62,792 nt of DNA, taken from assembly GCA_022708105.1 (NCBI GenBank), contig JAKIZI010000001.1:80942-143733 (forward strand), written 5' to 3'. Shown here one piece after another: positions 1 through 10,421 of this stretch (position 1 is its first letter; each line of letters begins with the position of its first letter). Both the position numbers and the translations under genes were made by a program. Below the pieces are notes generated by a model. The model saw only the letters and a list, made by a program, of their open reading frames with translations. It did no database searches and was not told where the DNA came from. This DNA is from Bacteroidota bacterium (GTDB taxonomy: Bacteria > Bacteroidota > Bacteroidia > Bacteroidales > WCHB1-69).

Positions 1-3000
1 CAGTCTGTGTATGGTTGTGACAGCATCTATAAATTAGTACTACAGGTGAATCCGAACTATCTTTTCATCGATTCGGCAATCGTATGCGACAATCAACCCT
101 ATTTGTTTCGCGGACGCTCGTTTTCGCAATCCGGAGTGTACGATGATACCCTTGTTTCTTCGAAAGGTTGTGACAGTATATACAGACTTCATTTGACGGT
201 ATATCCAACCTATTTTATCGACGAAACTGCCACGATTTGCGATAATCAAACCTACACCTATCACGGACGGGTCCTTAGTCAAGCCGGCATCTATTTTGAT
301 AGTTTGCAAACAAGTCATGGCTGCGATAGTATACATCGCTTGACTTTACAGGTAAATCCAACCTATTTCTTTAGGGACAATGCGACGATTTGTAACAACC
401 AAACCTACAATTTTCGAGGGCGTGCGTTGACACAGGCCGGTATCTATTATGATTCTCTCTCCTCTTCCCTTTTCTGCGATAGTGTGTACGAACTTAATCT
501 GCAGGTTAATCCAACTTATCTCATTGAAACGTTTGATACCATTTGCGATAACCAAACCTTTAATTTTAGAGGACGAAACTTGAACTTAACGGGAATTTAC
601 TACGACTCTCTACAAACCTTTACAGGTTGCGATAGTGTTTATAAACTCAATCTGCAGGTGAATCCCACCCACCTCATCGAAACTTTTGAAAATATTTGTG
701 ACAACCAAACCTTCAACTTTAGAGGACGCCACCTGAATTTAGCGGGAGTTTACTATGACTCTCTGTTAACTTCCCATGGCTGCGACAGCGTCTATAAACT
801 TAACCTGCAGGTTAATCCTACTTATCTTATTGAAACCTTTGACACCATTTGTGACAACCAAACTTTTAACTTCAGAGGACGCGACTTAAACCTGACGGGC
901 ATTTACTATGACTCTTTGTTAACTTTACGTGATTGCGACAGCATATATAAACTCTATTTACAAGTAAATCCGACTCACTTAATTGAGACCTTTGACACCA
1001 TTTGCGATAACCAAACTTTTAACTTCAGAGGACGTAACCTGAACCTGACGGGCGTTTACTATGACTCTTTGCAAACATCCTTCGGTTGCGATAGTATCTA
1101 TAAACTCAATTTGCAGGTTAGTCCCACTTATCTTATTGAAACGTTCGACACCATTTGCGACAATCAGACTTTTAACTTCAGAGGACGGGATTTGAACCAG
1201 ATGGGTATTTACTACGACTCTTTGTTAACTTCCCACAGCTGCGACAGCGTCTATAAACTCAATCTGCATATTAATCCTACTTATCTGATTGAAACTTTTG
1301 ATACCATTTGCGATAACCAAACTTTCAACTTCAGAGGACGCAACTTGAACCTGACGGGGATTTACTACGACTCTTTGTTCACTTCCCTTGGCTGCGACAG
1401 CATCTATAAACTTAATTTGCAGGTTAATCCTACTTATCTTATTGAAACCTTTGACACCATTTGCGACAACCAAATATTCAACTTCAGAGGACGTAACTTG
1501 AACCTGACGGGTATTTACTACGATTCATTGCAAACATCTGTCGGCTGCGACAGTATCTATAGACTCAATCTACAAGTTAATCCCACTTATCTCATCGAAA
1601 TGTTCGACACCATTTGCGACAACCAAACATTCAACTTCAGAGGACGCAACTTGAATCTTACAGGGATTTACTACGACTCTTTGCAAACATTTGCAGGCTG
1701 CGACAGTGTGTATAAACTCAATCTGCAAGTGAATCCGACTTATTTAATTGAAACGTTCGACACCATTTGCGACAACCAAACTTTCAACTTCAGAGGACGT
1801 AACTTGAACTTAACGGGTATTTACTACGACTCTTTGTTCACTTCCCTCGGCTGCGACAGCATCTATAAACTCAATCTGCAGGTTAATCCCACTTATCTCA
1901 TCGAAACGTTTGACACCATTTGTGATAACCAAACCTTTAACTTCAGAGGTCAGGATTTGAGTGTAGCAGGGATTTACTATGATTCCCTACAGACCTCTGT
2001 CGGTTGCGATAGCATCTATAAACTCAATTTACATGTCAACTCTACTTATCTCATTGTAACGTTTGACACTATTTGCGATAACCAAACCTTCAATTTTCGC
2101 GGACAAATTCTTTCGCAAACAGGGGTTTATTATGATAGTCTGCTTACTGTAAACGGCTGTGACAGTGTGTATGAATTGAATTTACAGGTCAATCCGACCT
2201 ATTTAATTGCCGACACAATGGCCATCTGCAATATGCAACATTACAATTTCCGAGGGCAACTATTAACTCAACCCGGCGTTTATTACGATAGTTTGATCTC
2301 CTCTAAGGGCTGCGATAGTGTGTACAGAATGGAATTGCAAGTCACCCAAGTTTATATGATGCCTGACAGTGCTGCCATCTGCGACAACCAAACCTACAAT
2401 TTCCGTGGACAAGTTCTTACGCAAGCCGGCGTCTATTACGATAGTCTCGTCTCTTCTACGGGCTGCGACAGTATCTATCGTTTTAAATTAACTGTGAATC
2501 CGACTTACTTCCTGCCCGACAGCGCCACGATTTGCGATAACCAGACCTATAATTTCCGGGGACAAGTGCTTACACAAGCCGGTGTCTATTACGATAGTCT
2601 GCTCTCATCAACGGGTTGCGACAGTATCTATCAATTAACACTGTTTGTGAATCCAACTTACTTACTCCCCGACAGCGCCACGATCTGCGACAATCAAACC
2701 TACAATTTCCGTGGACAAATTCTTACACAAGCCGGAATTTATTATGACAGTCTGCTTACTGCAAACGGTTGCGACAGCGTGTACCAATTGACGTTATTTG
2801 TGAATCCAACTTACTTACTGCCTGACAGCGCCACGATCTGCGACAATCAAACCTACAATTTCCGTGGACAAATAATTTCGCAAGCAGGAATTTATTACGA
2901 TAGTTTGCTCAGTTCCACCGGTTGCGATAGTGTGTATCAATTGACATTATTTGTGAATCCAACCTATTTACTCCCTGACAGCGCAACCATTTGTGATAAC

Positions 3001-5037
3001 CAGACCTATAATTTCCGTGGACAAGTTCTTACGCAAGTCGGCGTCTATTACGATAGTCTGCTCTCATCAACGGGTTGCGACAGTATCTATCAATTAACAC
3101 TGTTTGTAAATCCAACCTACTTGCTGCCCGACAGCGCCACGATCTGCGACAATCAGACTTATAATTTCCGGGGACAAATAATTTCGCAAGCGGGTGTCTA
3201 TTACGATAGTTTGCTTACGTCTAATGGCTGTGATAGTGTCTACCGGTTGACGTTGTATGTGGTGTCTACCTTCTTCTTCCCGGACAGTGCCACGATTTGC
3301 GACAATCAGACTTACAATTTCCGCGGACAAGTTCTTACGCAAGCCGGAATTTATTATGATAGTCTGATTAGCTCCACAGGTTGCGATAGTGTATATCAAT
3401 TGACATTGTTCGTCAATCCGACCTACTTCTTCCCGGACAGCGCCACGATCTGCGATAATCAAACCTACAATTTCCGCGGACAAATCCTTTCTCAAGCCGG
3501 TATTTATTACGATAGTCTGCTTACTGCCAATGGTTGCGACAGTGTGTACCGCATGAACTTACACGTTAATCCTACATACTTCTTCCCCGACAATGCCACG
3601 ATCTGCGACAACCAAACCTATAATTTCCGAGGACAAATACTTTCGCAAGCCGGCATCTACTACGATAGTCTGCTCACCGCTGATGGTTGCGACAGCGTGT
3701 ATCAATTGACGCTGCATGTAGTTTCTACCTATTTCTTCCCCAACAATGCGACGATTTGCGACAATCAAACCTATAATTTCCGCGGACAAGTTCTTACACA
3801 AGCCGGAATTTATTATGATAGTTTGCTCAGTTCGACGGGTTGTGATAGTGTGTATCAATTGACATTATTTGTAAATCCAACCTACTTCATTCCCGACAGC
3901 GCCACGATCTGCGATAACCAGACTTATAATTTCCGTGGGCAAGTTCTTTCGCAGGCCGGCATCTACTATGATAGTTTGCTTACGTCTGCTGGTTGCGATA
4001 GTGTGTATCAATTGACCTTGTTCGTCAATCCGACCGATACCACCTATTTACAAGGCGAAGTGTGTCAGGAAGATGATTATATTGATTCCACGGCAACATT
4101 TTTTATTCCTGCCGATTCAAATGCGGTCTCTGGACAATTTACCTATACCAGAGTTTTGCCCAATGTGAACGGCTGCGATAGTCTGATAATACTTCTTTTA
4201 ACCGTAAATCCGACTTTTGATATTTCTATTTCGGATACCATTTGTCAGGGAGATACCTACACAGAAAATGGCTTCAATTTGTCTGCTCAAGACAGCAACG
4301 GCTCACATACGTATGAGTTGCATTTACAAACCGTTTCCGGTTGCGACAGCACCATCCATCTGATGCTTCATGTCAAAAAATCCTATTATCAACAACACGA
4401 TACCGCTATTTGTCAGGGTTATCCTTTCAATAATTTCGGCTTTGTGCTTGGAGAACAGGAAGAAAGTGGCGACTTTACCTATCAGTTGGATTTAACTTCG
4501 CAGGAAGGTTGCGACAGCGTCATCACGCTGAACTTGTCGGTAGTGGATGTAGGCGTTTCCATCGATATTTTTGAATCCGATTTTTGCGAAGATGGTTCGG
4601 TAACGTTGGTTGCCAATACGCTACTCCCGAATATTCTGTGGAGTACAGGCGAAACCACTTCTTCGATTCTCGTGCAGCAAGCGGGACGCTATTTCGTAAC
4701 CGCCTCTTCCGGAGCTTGCTCCTCCGAAGATGCCATTGTCATAGAGCCGTGTAGCTTACAGCTATTTATCCCTTCCTCAATCACTCCTTCCAATCAAGAC
4801 GGTCTTAATGACTACTTCTTCATTCCGTTGCCGAAAAATCATCAAATTATTGAATTCGAAGTGGTTATCTACAATCGCTGGGGCGAAGCGATATTTTCAT
4901 CCAAAGATTACAATTTTAGGTGGGACGGCAAATACAAAGGAAAATTCATTCCCAATCAAGTATTTACTTACCGAATAATCGTGGTAACCCAAAACGGAAA
5001 TGATTACCTTTTCAAAGGAATAATTACCGTATTATAA
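1..5037 (+). CDS. Giant repeat protein with T9SS type B sorting domain, 5' end missing
   Basis: The reading frame is open from the first base, so the N-terminus and signal peptide lie upstream of the window. The visible 1678 residues hold 26 tandem repeats of 51 residues, then three degenerate copies (each still ending in GCDS), then a short Ig-like stretch. From about residue 1585 there is a gliding-motility-associated C-terminal domain (ITPSNQDGLNDYF, VVIYNRWGEAIF, FRWDGKYKG), the T9SS type B sorting signal. The product is therefore expected to be exported through the outer membrane and held at or released from the cell surface. Each repeat carries two cysteines (CDNQ and GCDS), which may form disulfides. 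It converges on the GAPDH gene with a 10-bp gap. Ligand and function are unknown; an adhesin or surface-layer role is inference. Confidence 0.9.
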   Translation, partial: QSVYGCDSIYKLVLQVNPNYLFIDSAIVCDNQPYLFRGRSFSQSGVYDDTLVSSKGCDSIYRLHLTVYPTYFIDETATICDNQTYTYHGRVLSQAGIYFDSLQTSHGCDSIHRLTLQVNPTYFFRDNATICNNQTYNFRGRALTQAGIYYDSLSSSLFCDSVYELNLQVNPTYLIETFDTICDNQTFNFRGRNLNLTGIYYDSLQTFTGCDSVYKLNLQVNPTHLIETFENICDNQTFNFRGRHLNLAGVYYDSLLTSHGCDSVYKLNLQVNPTYLIETFDTICDNQTFNFRGRDLNLTGIYYDSLLTLRDCDSIYKLYLQVNPTHLIETFDTICDNQTFNFRGRNLNLTGVYYDSLQTSFGCDSIYKLNLQVSPTYLIETFDTICDNQTFNFRGRDLNQMGIYYDSLLTSHSCDSVYKLNLHINPTYLIETFDTICDNQTFNFRGRNLNLTGIYYDSLFTSLGCDSIYKLNLQVNPTYLIETFDTICDNQIFNFRGRNLNLTGIYYDSLQTSVGCDSIYRLNLQVNPTYLIEMFDTICDNQTFNFRGRNLNLTGIYYDSLQTFAGCDSVYKLNLQVNPTYLIETFDTICDNQTFNFRGRNLNLTGIYYDSLFTSLGCDSIYKLNLQVNPTYLIETFDTICDNQTFNFRGQDLSVAGIYYDSLQTSVGCDSIYKLNLHVNSTYLIVTFDTICDNQTFNFRGQILSQTGVYYDSLLTVNGCDSVYELNLQVNPTYLIADTMAICNMQHYNFRGQLLTQPGVYYDSLISSKGCDSVYRMELQVTQVYMMPDSAAICDNQTYNFRGQVLTQAGVYYDSLVSSTGCDSIYRFKLTVNPTYFLPDSATICDNQTYNFRGQVLTQAGVYYDSLLSSTGCDSIYQLTLFVNPTYLLPDSATICDNQTYNFRGQILTQAGIYYDSLLTANGCDSVYQLTLFVNPTYLLPDSATICDNQTYNFRGQIISQAGIYYDSLLSSTGCDSVYQLTLFVNPTYLLPDSATICDNQTYNFRGQVLTQVGVYYDSLLSSTGCDSIYQLTLFVNPTYLLPDSATICDNQTYNFRGQIISQAGVYYDSLLTSNGCDSVYRLTLYVVSTFFFPDSATICDNQTYNFRGQVLTQAGIYYDSLISSTGCDSVYQLTLFVNPTYFFPDSATICDNQTYNFRGQILSQAGIYYDSLLTANGCDSVYRMNLHVNPTYFFPDNATICDNQTYNFRGQILSQAGIYYDSLLTADGCDSVYQLTLHVVSTYFFPNNATICDNQTYNFRGQVLTQAGIYYDSLLSSTGCDSVYQLTLFVNPTYFIPDSATICDNQTYNFRGQVLSQAGIYYDSLLTSAGCDSVYQLTLFVNPTDTTYLQGEVCQEDDYIDSTATFFIPADSNAVSGQFTYTRVLPNVNGCDSLIILLLTVNPTFDISISDTICQGDTYTENGFNLSAQDSNGSHTYELHLQTVSGCDSTIHLMLHVKKSYYQQHDTAICQGYPFNNFGFVLGEQEESGDFTYQLDLTSQEGCDSVITLNLSVVDVGVSIDIFESDFCEDGSVTLVANTLLPNILWSTGETTSSILVQQAGRYFVTASSGACSSEDAIVIEPCSLQLFIPSSITPSNQDGLNDYFFIPLPKNHQIIEFEVVIYNRWGEAIFSSKDYNFRWDGKYKGKFIPNQVFTYRIIVVTQNGNDYLFKGIITVL
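55..4032 (+). repeat. 26 x 153-bp coding tandem repeat
   Basis: The array divides exactly into 26 units of 153 bp (51 codons) with no length variation. Consensus landmarks are TICDNQT, NFRG, GIYYDSL and GCDSIY. Copies 4-14 form one subfamily (IETFDTICDNQTF...LNLTG). Copies 15-26 form a second (PDSATICDNQTY...LTQAG). Neighbouring copies are nearly identical at the DNA level, which points to recent expansion by unequal recombination. Confidence 0.95.
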
Positions 5038-5047
5038 TCACAACAGG

Positions 5048-6301
5048 CTAACTGATTTGGGCAGCAATATATTCCGTTAAATGTCCCATACAGTTCACAT
5101 AACTTCCGTATTCATTATCGTACCAACCCATAATTTTGGCATGCGTAACCGGAATATGCACTTCCTGCACTTGAATTCCTGCAGCGGAGAGAATTTCCGA
5201 AGGAACCGTCAAAAAACCGGTGCGGGTATGGATTTCATTCCCTTCAATCACTACAGCAGCAGGCATTCCCACTAAATCCATAGAGACATTTTGTTTCTCG
5301 GAGAAATGCAGAAGCTGTTCATCAGATTCACGAGCTACTTTTCGATAAAGTTCCTTAATATATTCAGCGTGGATAAGAGGCATTTTATTCTCATTGAGAC
5401 GGGAAGCAAAAGTAATATTGAGGGCAATGAGTGAGACGGTAGTAGTTGGAATACGAATGGAATCGGCCATAAATCCGAAGTTAACCAATTGGGGCAGCAC
5501 TTTTTCGAGGGTTTTGGCAGCACCGGTCGATGAGAGGATAATATTATTGAGCACTGATCTATTTTTTCGAAGATCTCCGCTACCGGCACTAGGCACAGAG
5601 TCTAAAACGCTTTGGGTATTGGTAGCGGCATGGACTGTAGAGAGCGAAGCAGTGAGCACGTGCGTTGTTTCACGATCGTCCAGTAACGGCTTGATCATGT
5701 GCGCCAACGCCGTAGTGGTGCAACTTGCCGCGGAGATGATATGTTGTTCTATCGGTTGATAATCGAGGTGGTTAATGCCATAAATCATGGTAGGAAAAAA
5801 TTCATGGTTTTCAGGTAATCCTTGTTTCACCTTAAAGGGAGCGCTTGCGATCACCTTCTGAGCACCTGCAGCGAGATGCCCTTGCAGGTCACCCTTTCCT
5901 TCGGGGTCGGACACAGTGGGATCGAGAAACTTGCCGGTGCAGTCGGCAACAATCCGCACATCATGCTCTTTCCAATTGATATGATAGGGATTTCGTTCAC
6001 GATTGAGAATCTTGACGGGCATTCCGTCGATATTCAACAACAGATTTTCACGGTCGATAAACTCAATCTTGCAGCGCTGTTTACAGGAGCGTCCGTAAAG
6101 AAAATGCTCTAAAGAACCATAGGTGGAGTCGGTACACAATGTTTGCAGTAATGCTTCGGGGTTTTTGCCCACATCACGACCGACGTTGATGACGATGCCG
6201 TCAAATTTCTTGGACAACAGATGATACCAAAGAGATAACTTGCCGATACGCCCCAGCCCGTTAATCCCAAGCTGTTTTTTTTCATTTAATTTAATTTCCA
6301 T
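5048..6301 (-). CDS. Glyceraldehyde-3-phosphate dehydrogenase, long form
   Basis: This 417-residue protein is a GAPDH family member, longer than the usual ~335. The Rossmann motif GINGLGRIGK is at residues 13-22. The catalytic cysteine is Cys194 in SAASCTTTA, and the general-base histidine lies in STVHAATNTQ. The C-terminal GWYDNEYGSY motif is present. After the cysteine the usual Asn of SCTTN is replaced by Thr. The NAD-selecting ND pair after the second strand is replaced by VINVGRDV, which suggests, as inference, NADP preference. It is the last gene of a three-gene minus-strand operon, 22 bp after the dikinase-like gene. It probably acts in the oxidative or gluconeogenic triose-phosphate step. 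The second GAPDH of this operon shares the family core but not the insertions. Confidence 0.9.
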   Translation of the reverse strand: MEIKLNEKKQLGINGLGRIGKLSLWYHLLSKKFDGIVINVGRDVGKNPEALLQTLCTDSTYGSLEHFLYGRSCKQRCKIEFIDRENLLLNIDGMPVKILNRERNPYHINWKEHDVRIVADCTGKFLDPTVSDPEGKGDLQGHLAAGAQKVIASAPFKVKQGLPENHEFFPTMIYGINHLDYQPIEQHIISAASCTTTALAHMIKPLLDDRETTHVLTASLSTVHAATNTQSVLDSVPSAGSGDLRKNRSVLNNIILSSTGAAKTLEKVLPQLVNFGFMADSIRIPTTTVSLIALNITFASRLNENKMPLIHAEYIKELYRKVARESDEQLLHFSEKQNVSMDLVGMPAAVVIEGNEIHTRTGFLTVPSEILSAAGIQVQEVHIPVTHAKIMGWYDNEYGSYVNCMGHLTEYIAAQIS

Positions 6302-6323
6302 AATCCAAAGGATAAAGGGTTAT

Positions 6324-9300
6324 TTATATTTCTTGAATTTTTGTCGGATAATTTCCTTCATAAATAATACCATTTTTCCCGTCAATGGCGATAGGATCAA
6401 AGAGTTTAAAAATATGGCCTGAGATGATGCATTTCTTTTCTTTTTCATATACAAGCATCGCATCACAGTTGACTACGCCTGTTTTTCCAAGAGTTACTGC
6501 AGTAACTGCGGCGTGGGAAGTGGAACCACCGCGGGCAGTTAGAAGTCCTTCACATTCGAAAATAATTTCGATATCATCGGGAACCGTATCGGGACGCACG
6601 AGAACAGCATTGGTTCCGGGACACTTCGCTCGCAATTGACTCAAATCATGAAGATCAAAGATGATGGCTCCGTTCAGCACTTTATTCCCAATGCCGATGC
6701 CACAGCCCACTCTCTTCATTTTCTTATCGGAAGTAGCAAAAACCTCAATAGAATCTTGTTTCATTACCGACATGTTCCGTGTTTGCAAGATATAGAGATC
6801 CTCCGCTTTAGAAGTTTCAAAAGTAAATTCAATTTCCTGATGTCCAAATCCATGAATTTCTATCAATTCACGTGAAATATCTTTAAGTTTTCCATAAATC
6901 TCAGGGAAGGAACTTTCTAACGAAATAGGGGTGTTATGATAATACTTGAGTCGCTGATGTTCGCTGATGGGCAAGGTATTGATTAATCCGGCCACAATAT
7001 CTTCGCCCTGACTTAAAAAGGAAAAGTCTCCTGTCAACTTCACGACATTGCTGTTTTCCTGCGCATCTTGCGTAAATAACACTCCCGAACCGGACTCTTT
7101 ATGCAGGTTCCCGAAAATCATCTGCTGGATAATGACAGCGGTACCCCATTCATCAGCAATCTGCATGTGTTCGCGATAAACTTTGGCTCTGGGGGAATCC
7201 CACGAATTGAATACCGAGATAATAGCTTTCTTGATTTGGGCATAGGGATCAGATTCAAACTCAATTCCATGGTCGGTGAGCAATTGTTTGTATGCAAAAG
7301 CAATCTCTCGCATAATTTTGGGGGCAAATTCAATTTTCTGGAGAACTTTATACCGTTTTTTATAATTATTAATGATTTGGTCGAAATCGTTACGTTCCAA
7401 TCCGTAAGACATCCCCCATGTTTGCAGCAGTCGTCGATAACAATCCCACGATGTCCATGCAAAATTCTCTTGCTGGCTCAAGAATTCCGTAATTTCATCG
7501 TTCAGACCGACATTCAAAAAAGTGTTCATGGCCCCGGGCATCGAAATGGCTGCTCCTGAACGAACACTTAATAACAAAGGTTTCTTCGGATTTCCAAATT
7601 CCAATCCCGACTTTTCCTCCAAACTATGAATCTGATTGAGAATCATTTCATCAATTTCGGCATTCAGAGAAGGTACTTTTAATATAGAATTGATTCGTCT
7701 GAAAATCTCGGTCGTGATGACAAATCCGGGTGGAATGGGATAGCCGTTCAAGGAAAGTTTTTTGAGATAATAGGCTTTTGATCCCAAAAACACTTGATTA
7801 TCCAATATCGAAGTCTCTTCATAAATAGGACTGATCACCAATTCCGGATTGTAAATCATCAAACTTTGGATCTCGGCATCCGAAAGATTGGTCACCTGCT
7901 TGCGTAAATTATTTAAAATATTTCCTATAAAATTATCCAGTGCCTGAATTAAAAAGGCGGAAGAGAGCAGTTCTCGGTAAAAGATTTCGGACTTTTGAAT
8001 AATGATCTTCTTCATTTCCGTTTTTTGTTCCTGTTCTTTGGGTGTCAGGTGTTGCGGAATGATGATAGGGAGTAAATGCTCGTACGGATGAATGAAGTAC
8101 TTGTTGATAATCTCCTTAATACTTCGATCCATGAACTGAAAAATATTGATATACTGTTTGATAGTAAAACTATCGGAAGTAAGACTGTATTGCAGCATTT
8201 TGAGGTTGGAGTCAAAACCCTGATCATAAATCCCGTCCAAACTGAGTCCTTCACGCAAAAGCAGAATGACGGAGAAGATATCCTTAAATGTTTTGGCCGT
8301 AAAATAATCGGTATTAATCTTGCCGACAATATTGGATACCAGCGTTGAGGCGATTCGTTCAAAACGGAATGTTAGTCCCAGCGCATCAAATTTCTCTTCG
8401 CGATAATACCCGTACATAGAGGGAATTCCAAAGGCAATATGTCGTTTATAGAAAACATTTTCCCAACCTTCACTGATACGCGGATCGAAAATGATTTCAT
8501 TGAGCTGAATCATAAACGTATAAATCTGTTTTAATGCCCCCACATCATCTTTGTCGGCCAGCAGTTTCTCTAATTTGTCAATATCCTCCGTTTTAATAAA
8601 GTGATATCGTTTGAGGATGGCAACAATATTGTGACTTTCAAGAATATACTTCTCTTTAAGCAGACGATATAACTCAATGATCAGTTGAACGCGGTCTTTA
8701 TCTAATTGACTCTTATGATTAAGATTCGCGATACGGCTTCGGAGTTCTTCTTTATCGGCATCTATAATTTTTTCTAATGAGCAGCCGGCGTCTTGGCAAA
8801 GTTTTAGAAGCACTTCATGGACTCCGGTCACCCAAATGCCTTTCGGGTCAACGGTATCAAATACATTTTGAGGTAAAATGGGACGAAGTCTGTTCTGGTC
8901 AAGGTCATGCCAAAAACCGATAATCTCCAGAATTATCTGAATATGTGAATTATTGCCTTCGGTGTGAATTTGTTTCCGGAGAAAATGAATGAGTTTATCA
9001 TTTCGGTGCGATAACTCATCAATACGGGTTGAAACGTCACGCAATTCTCCTTCGGCGCCAATCTCATTAAAGTAAACCGGAAATATCCGAGAGAGCTGCT
9101 TTACTTGTTTATAGAGCGGAGAAATCTTAGAATTCAACAATCGTGTGATATCCTTTTGAAAAAAATCGGTATCAAAAACAAAAATCCCGCCAACTCGAAG
9201 ATTAATGATCAGGGCTGACAGCAATTTCTGCATGGTTTCAGGACCATATTCAATCAACTCAAGCCACACCCGGACATTTTTAATATGACACGGATTAATT

Positions 9301-10421
9301 TTCAATTCCCAATCATTTGTCAAATAGGTAATTCCGGGAGTAATAAATCCGAATCGGATAATTTCATTTTCAAAATGATTAATCAGTTTTTTATTCCCCG
9401 TAGCAAGTATCTCTTTGCCTAGTGTTAGGATAGAATCGAGAATCAGATTCAGGTGACTTTGTTTAAAATCTATAAAAAGCGAAAAAAGTTCCGTCACCGA
9501 TTGCAACGCTTGTTCTTCGTCCAACTCGGTACTCACCCTGCGAATCACATTATTCAGATCAATAATGAGGTAATCGCGATGAAAAACTACCCCCGGAAGA
9601 TGAAGCAGATAAAACAAATACGCTAATTGTTCCGTAGGCTTATCAAATTCAGGGAGCAACTTCCGGAAAACTTCAATAATATCCGAAAAGGAAAATCCCA
9701 ATTTACACAATTCATCCCAAGTTCCAACTTTCTCAAAGCGTTGAATATAATCGTTAAAGAATGTTGTGCCAAGGGAAAGAATAGTAGAAGTGTAATCCTT
9801 TGACATCGTCTTTTGGTTTTCCGAATACCATTTTTCGATTTGGGTGGTCTCCTGCCAAAATTGTATTTGACTGAGTGTCAGTTTTTTCATAAAGCCAACA
9901 ACGGCATCGCGAGTTTTGGGTTCTTGTGCTCCGCGGGCCAGACTTTGCTGAAAATAACCGATATTGCTGATATAACTTAATTGATTCGTCTCTAAATGTC
10001 GATCAAGAATGTCAATATACTCCAACGTTAAATGGGGAAATTCATTTAACGAATCAAAATGAAGAGAGAAAAAGTCCAAATATTTATAAACAAGATGTTT
10101 GGAAAGTGATTCCGACAAATTTTCGGACAATAACTTATCAAAAATTTGCAGGAAAATATGAATTACCCGATCCCGCTCTTCTAACTCCTTATAGATTCTA
10201 AAATCACTAATCACCACATTGACCAATAATTTAATAACATCTTTCCGATTTGAATAGGGATGATGAAATTCTTTAAAGAACTCCATCGCTCTGTTATGAA
10301 TTCCCCAATATTTCTCGGAAAGAGAGATTAACCATTGATGTTCTTCCGGAATGGTATATTCCACTTTTTTTGTTTCCGAAAGATTGGCTTCAAGAGCTTT
10401 GGATTGGATTAATTCGTTCAT
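6324..10421 (-). CDS. PPDK-like phosphotransferase without TIM barrel, with ~860-aa N-terminal extension
   Basis: The 1365-residue product ends in two domains of pyruvate phosphate dikinase. The ATP-grasp (PPDK_N) part starts near residue 874, with LGSKAYYLKKL, GYPIPPGFVITTE, LSVRSGAAISMPGAMNTF and SQGEDIVAG. The phosphohistidine swivelling domain has LTARGGSTSHAAV, with the catalytic histidine at residue 1303. The protein stops about 60 residues later, so the PEP/pyruvate-binding TIM barrel of true PPDK is absent. Residues 1-860 are mostly helical-looking and unrecognised. In other families (rifampin phosphotransferase, glucan water dikinase) the same two modules phosphorylate a different acceptor. 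The acceptor here is unknown. The start ATG overlaps the stop of the upstream GAPDH by 4 bp (ATGA), implying translational coupling. A role in triose-phosphate metabolism is inferred only from neighbours. Confidence 0.85.
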   Translation of the reverse strand: MNELIQSKALEANLSETKKVEYTIPEEHQWLISLSEKYWGIHNRAMEFFKEFHHPYSNRKDVIKLLVNVVISDFRIYKELEERDRVIHIFLQIFDKLLSENLSESLSKHLVYKYLDFFSLHFDSLNEFPHLTLEYIDILDRHLETNQLSYISNIGYFQQSLARGAQEPKTRDAVVGFMKKLTLSQIQFWQETTQIEKWYSENQKTMSKDYTSTILSLGTTFFNDYIQRFEKVGTWDELCKLGFSFSDIIEVFRKLLPEFDKPTEQLAYLFYLLHLPGVVFHRDYLIIDLNNVIRRVSTELDEEQALQSVTELFSLFIDFKQSHLNLILDSILTLGKEILATGNKKLINHFENEIIRFGFITPGITYLTNDWELKINPCHIKNVRVWLELIEYGPETMQKLLSALIINLRVGGIFVFDTDFFQKDITRLLNSKISPLYKQVKQLSRIFPVYFNEIGAEGELRDVSTRIDELSHRNDKLIHFLRKQIHTEGNNSHIQIILEIIGFWHDLDQNRLRPILPQNVFDTVDPKGIWVTGVHEVLLKLCQDAGCSLEKIIDADKEELRSRIANLNHKSQLDKDRVQLIIELYRLLKEKYILESHNIVAILKRYHFIKTEDIDKLEKLLADKDDVGALKQIYTFMIQLNEIIFDPRISEGWENVFYKRHIAFGIPSMYGYYREEKFDALGLTFRFERIASTLVSNIVGKINTDYFTAKTFKDIFSVILLLREGLSLDGIYDQGFDSNLKMLQYSLTSDSFTIKQYINIFQFMDRSIKEIINKYFIHPYEHLLPIIIPQHLTPKEQEQKTEMKKIIIQKSEIFYRELLSSAFLIQALDNFIGNILNNLRKQVTNLSDAEIQSLMIYNPELVISPIYEETSILDNQVFLGSKAYYLKKLSLNGYPIPPGFVITTEIFRRINSILKVPSLNAEIDEMILNQIHSLEEKSGLEFGNPKKPLLLSVRSGAAISMPGAMNTFLNVGLNDEITEFLSQQENFAWTSWDCYRRLLQTWGMSYGLERNDFDQIINNYKKRYKVLQKIEFAPKIMREIAFAYKQLLTDHGIEFESDPYAQIKKAIISVFNSWDSPRAKVYREHMQIADEWGTAVIIQQMIFGNLHKESGSGVLFTQDAQENSNVVKLTGDFSFLSQGEDIVAGLINTLPISEHQRLKYYHNTPISLESSFPEIYGKLKDISRELIEIHGFGHQEIEFTFETSKAEDLYILQTRNMSVMKQDSIEVFATSDKKMKRVGCGIGIGNKVLNGAIIFDLHDLSQLRAKCPGTNAVLVRPDTVPDDIEIIFECEGLLTARGGSTSHAAVTAVTLGKTGVVNCDAMLVYEKEKKCIISGHIFKLFDPIAIDGKNGIIYEGNYPTKIQEI

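Noticed and set aside
40..3858. Several minus-strand open frames of 69-133 codons
   Set aside because: They are antisense shadows of the 153-bp coding repeat; their proteins repeat with the same period and have no independent support.
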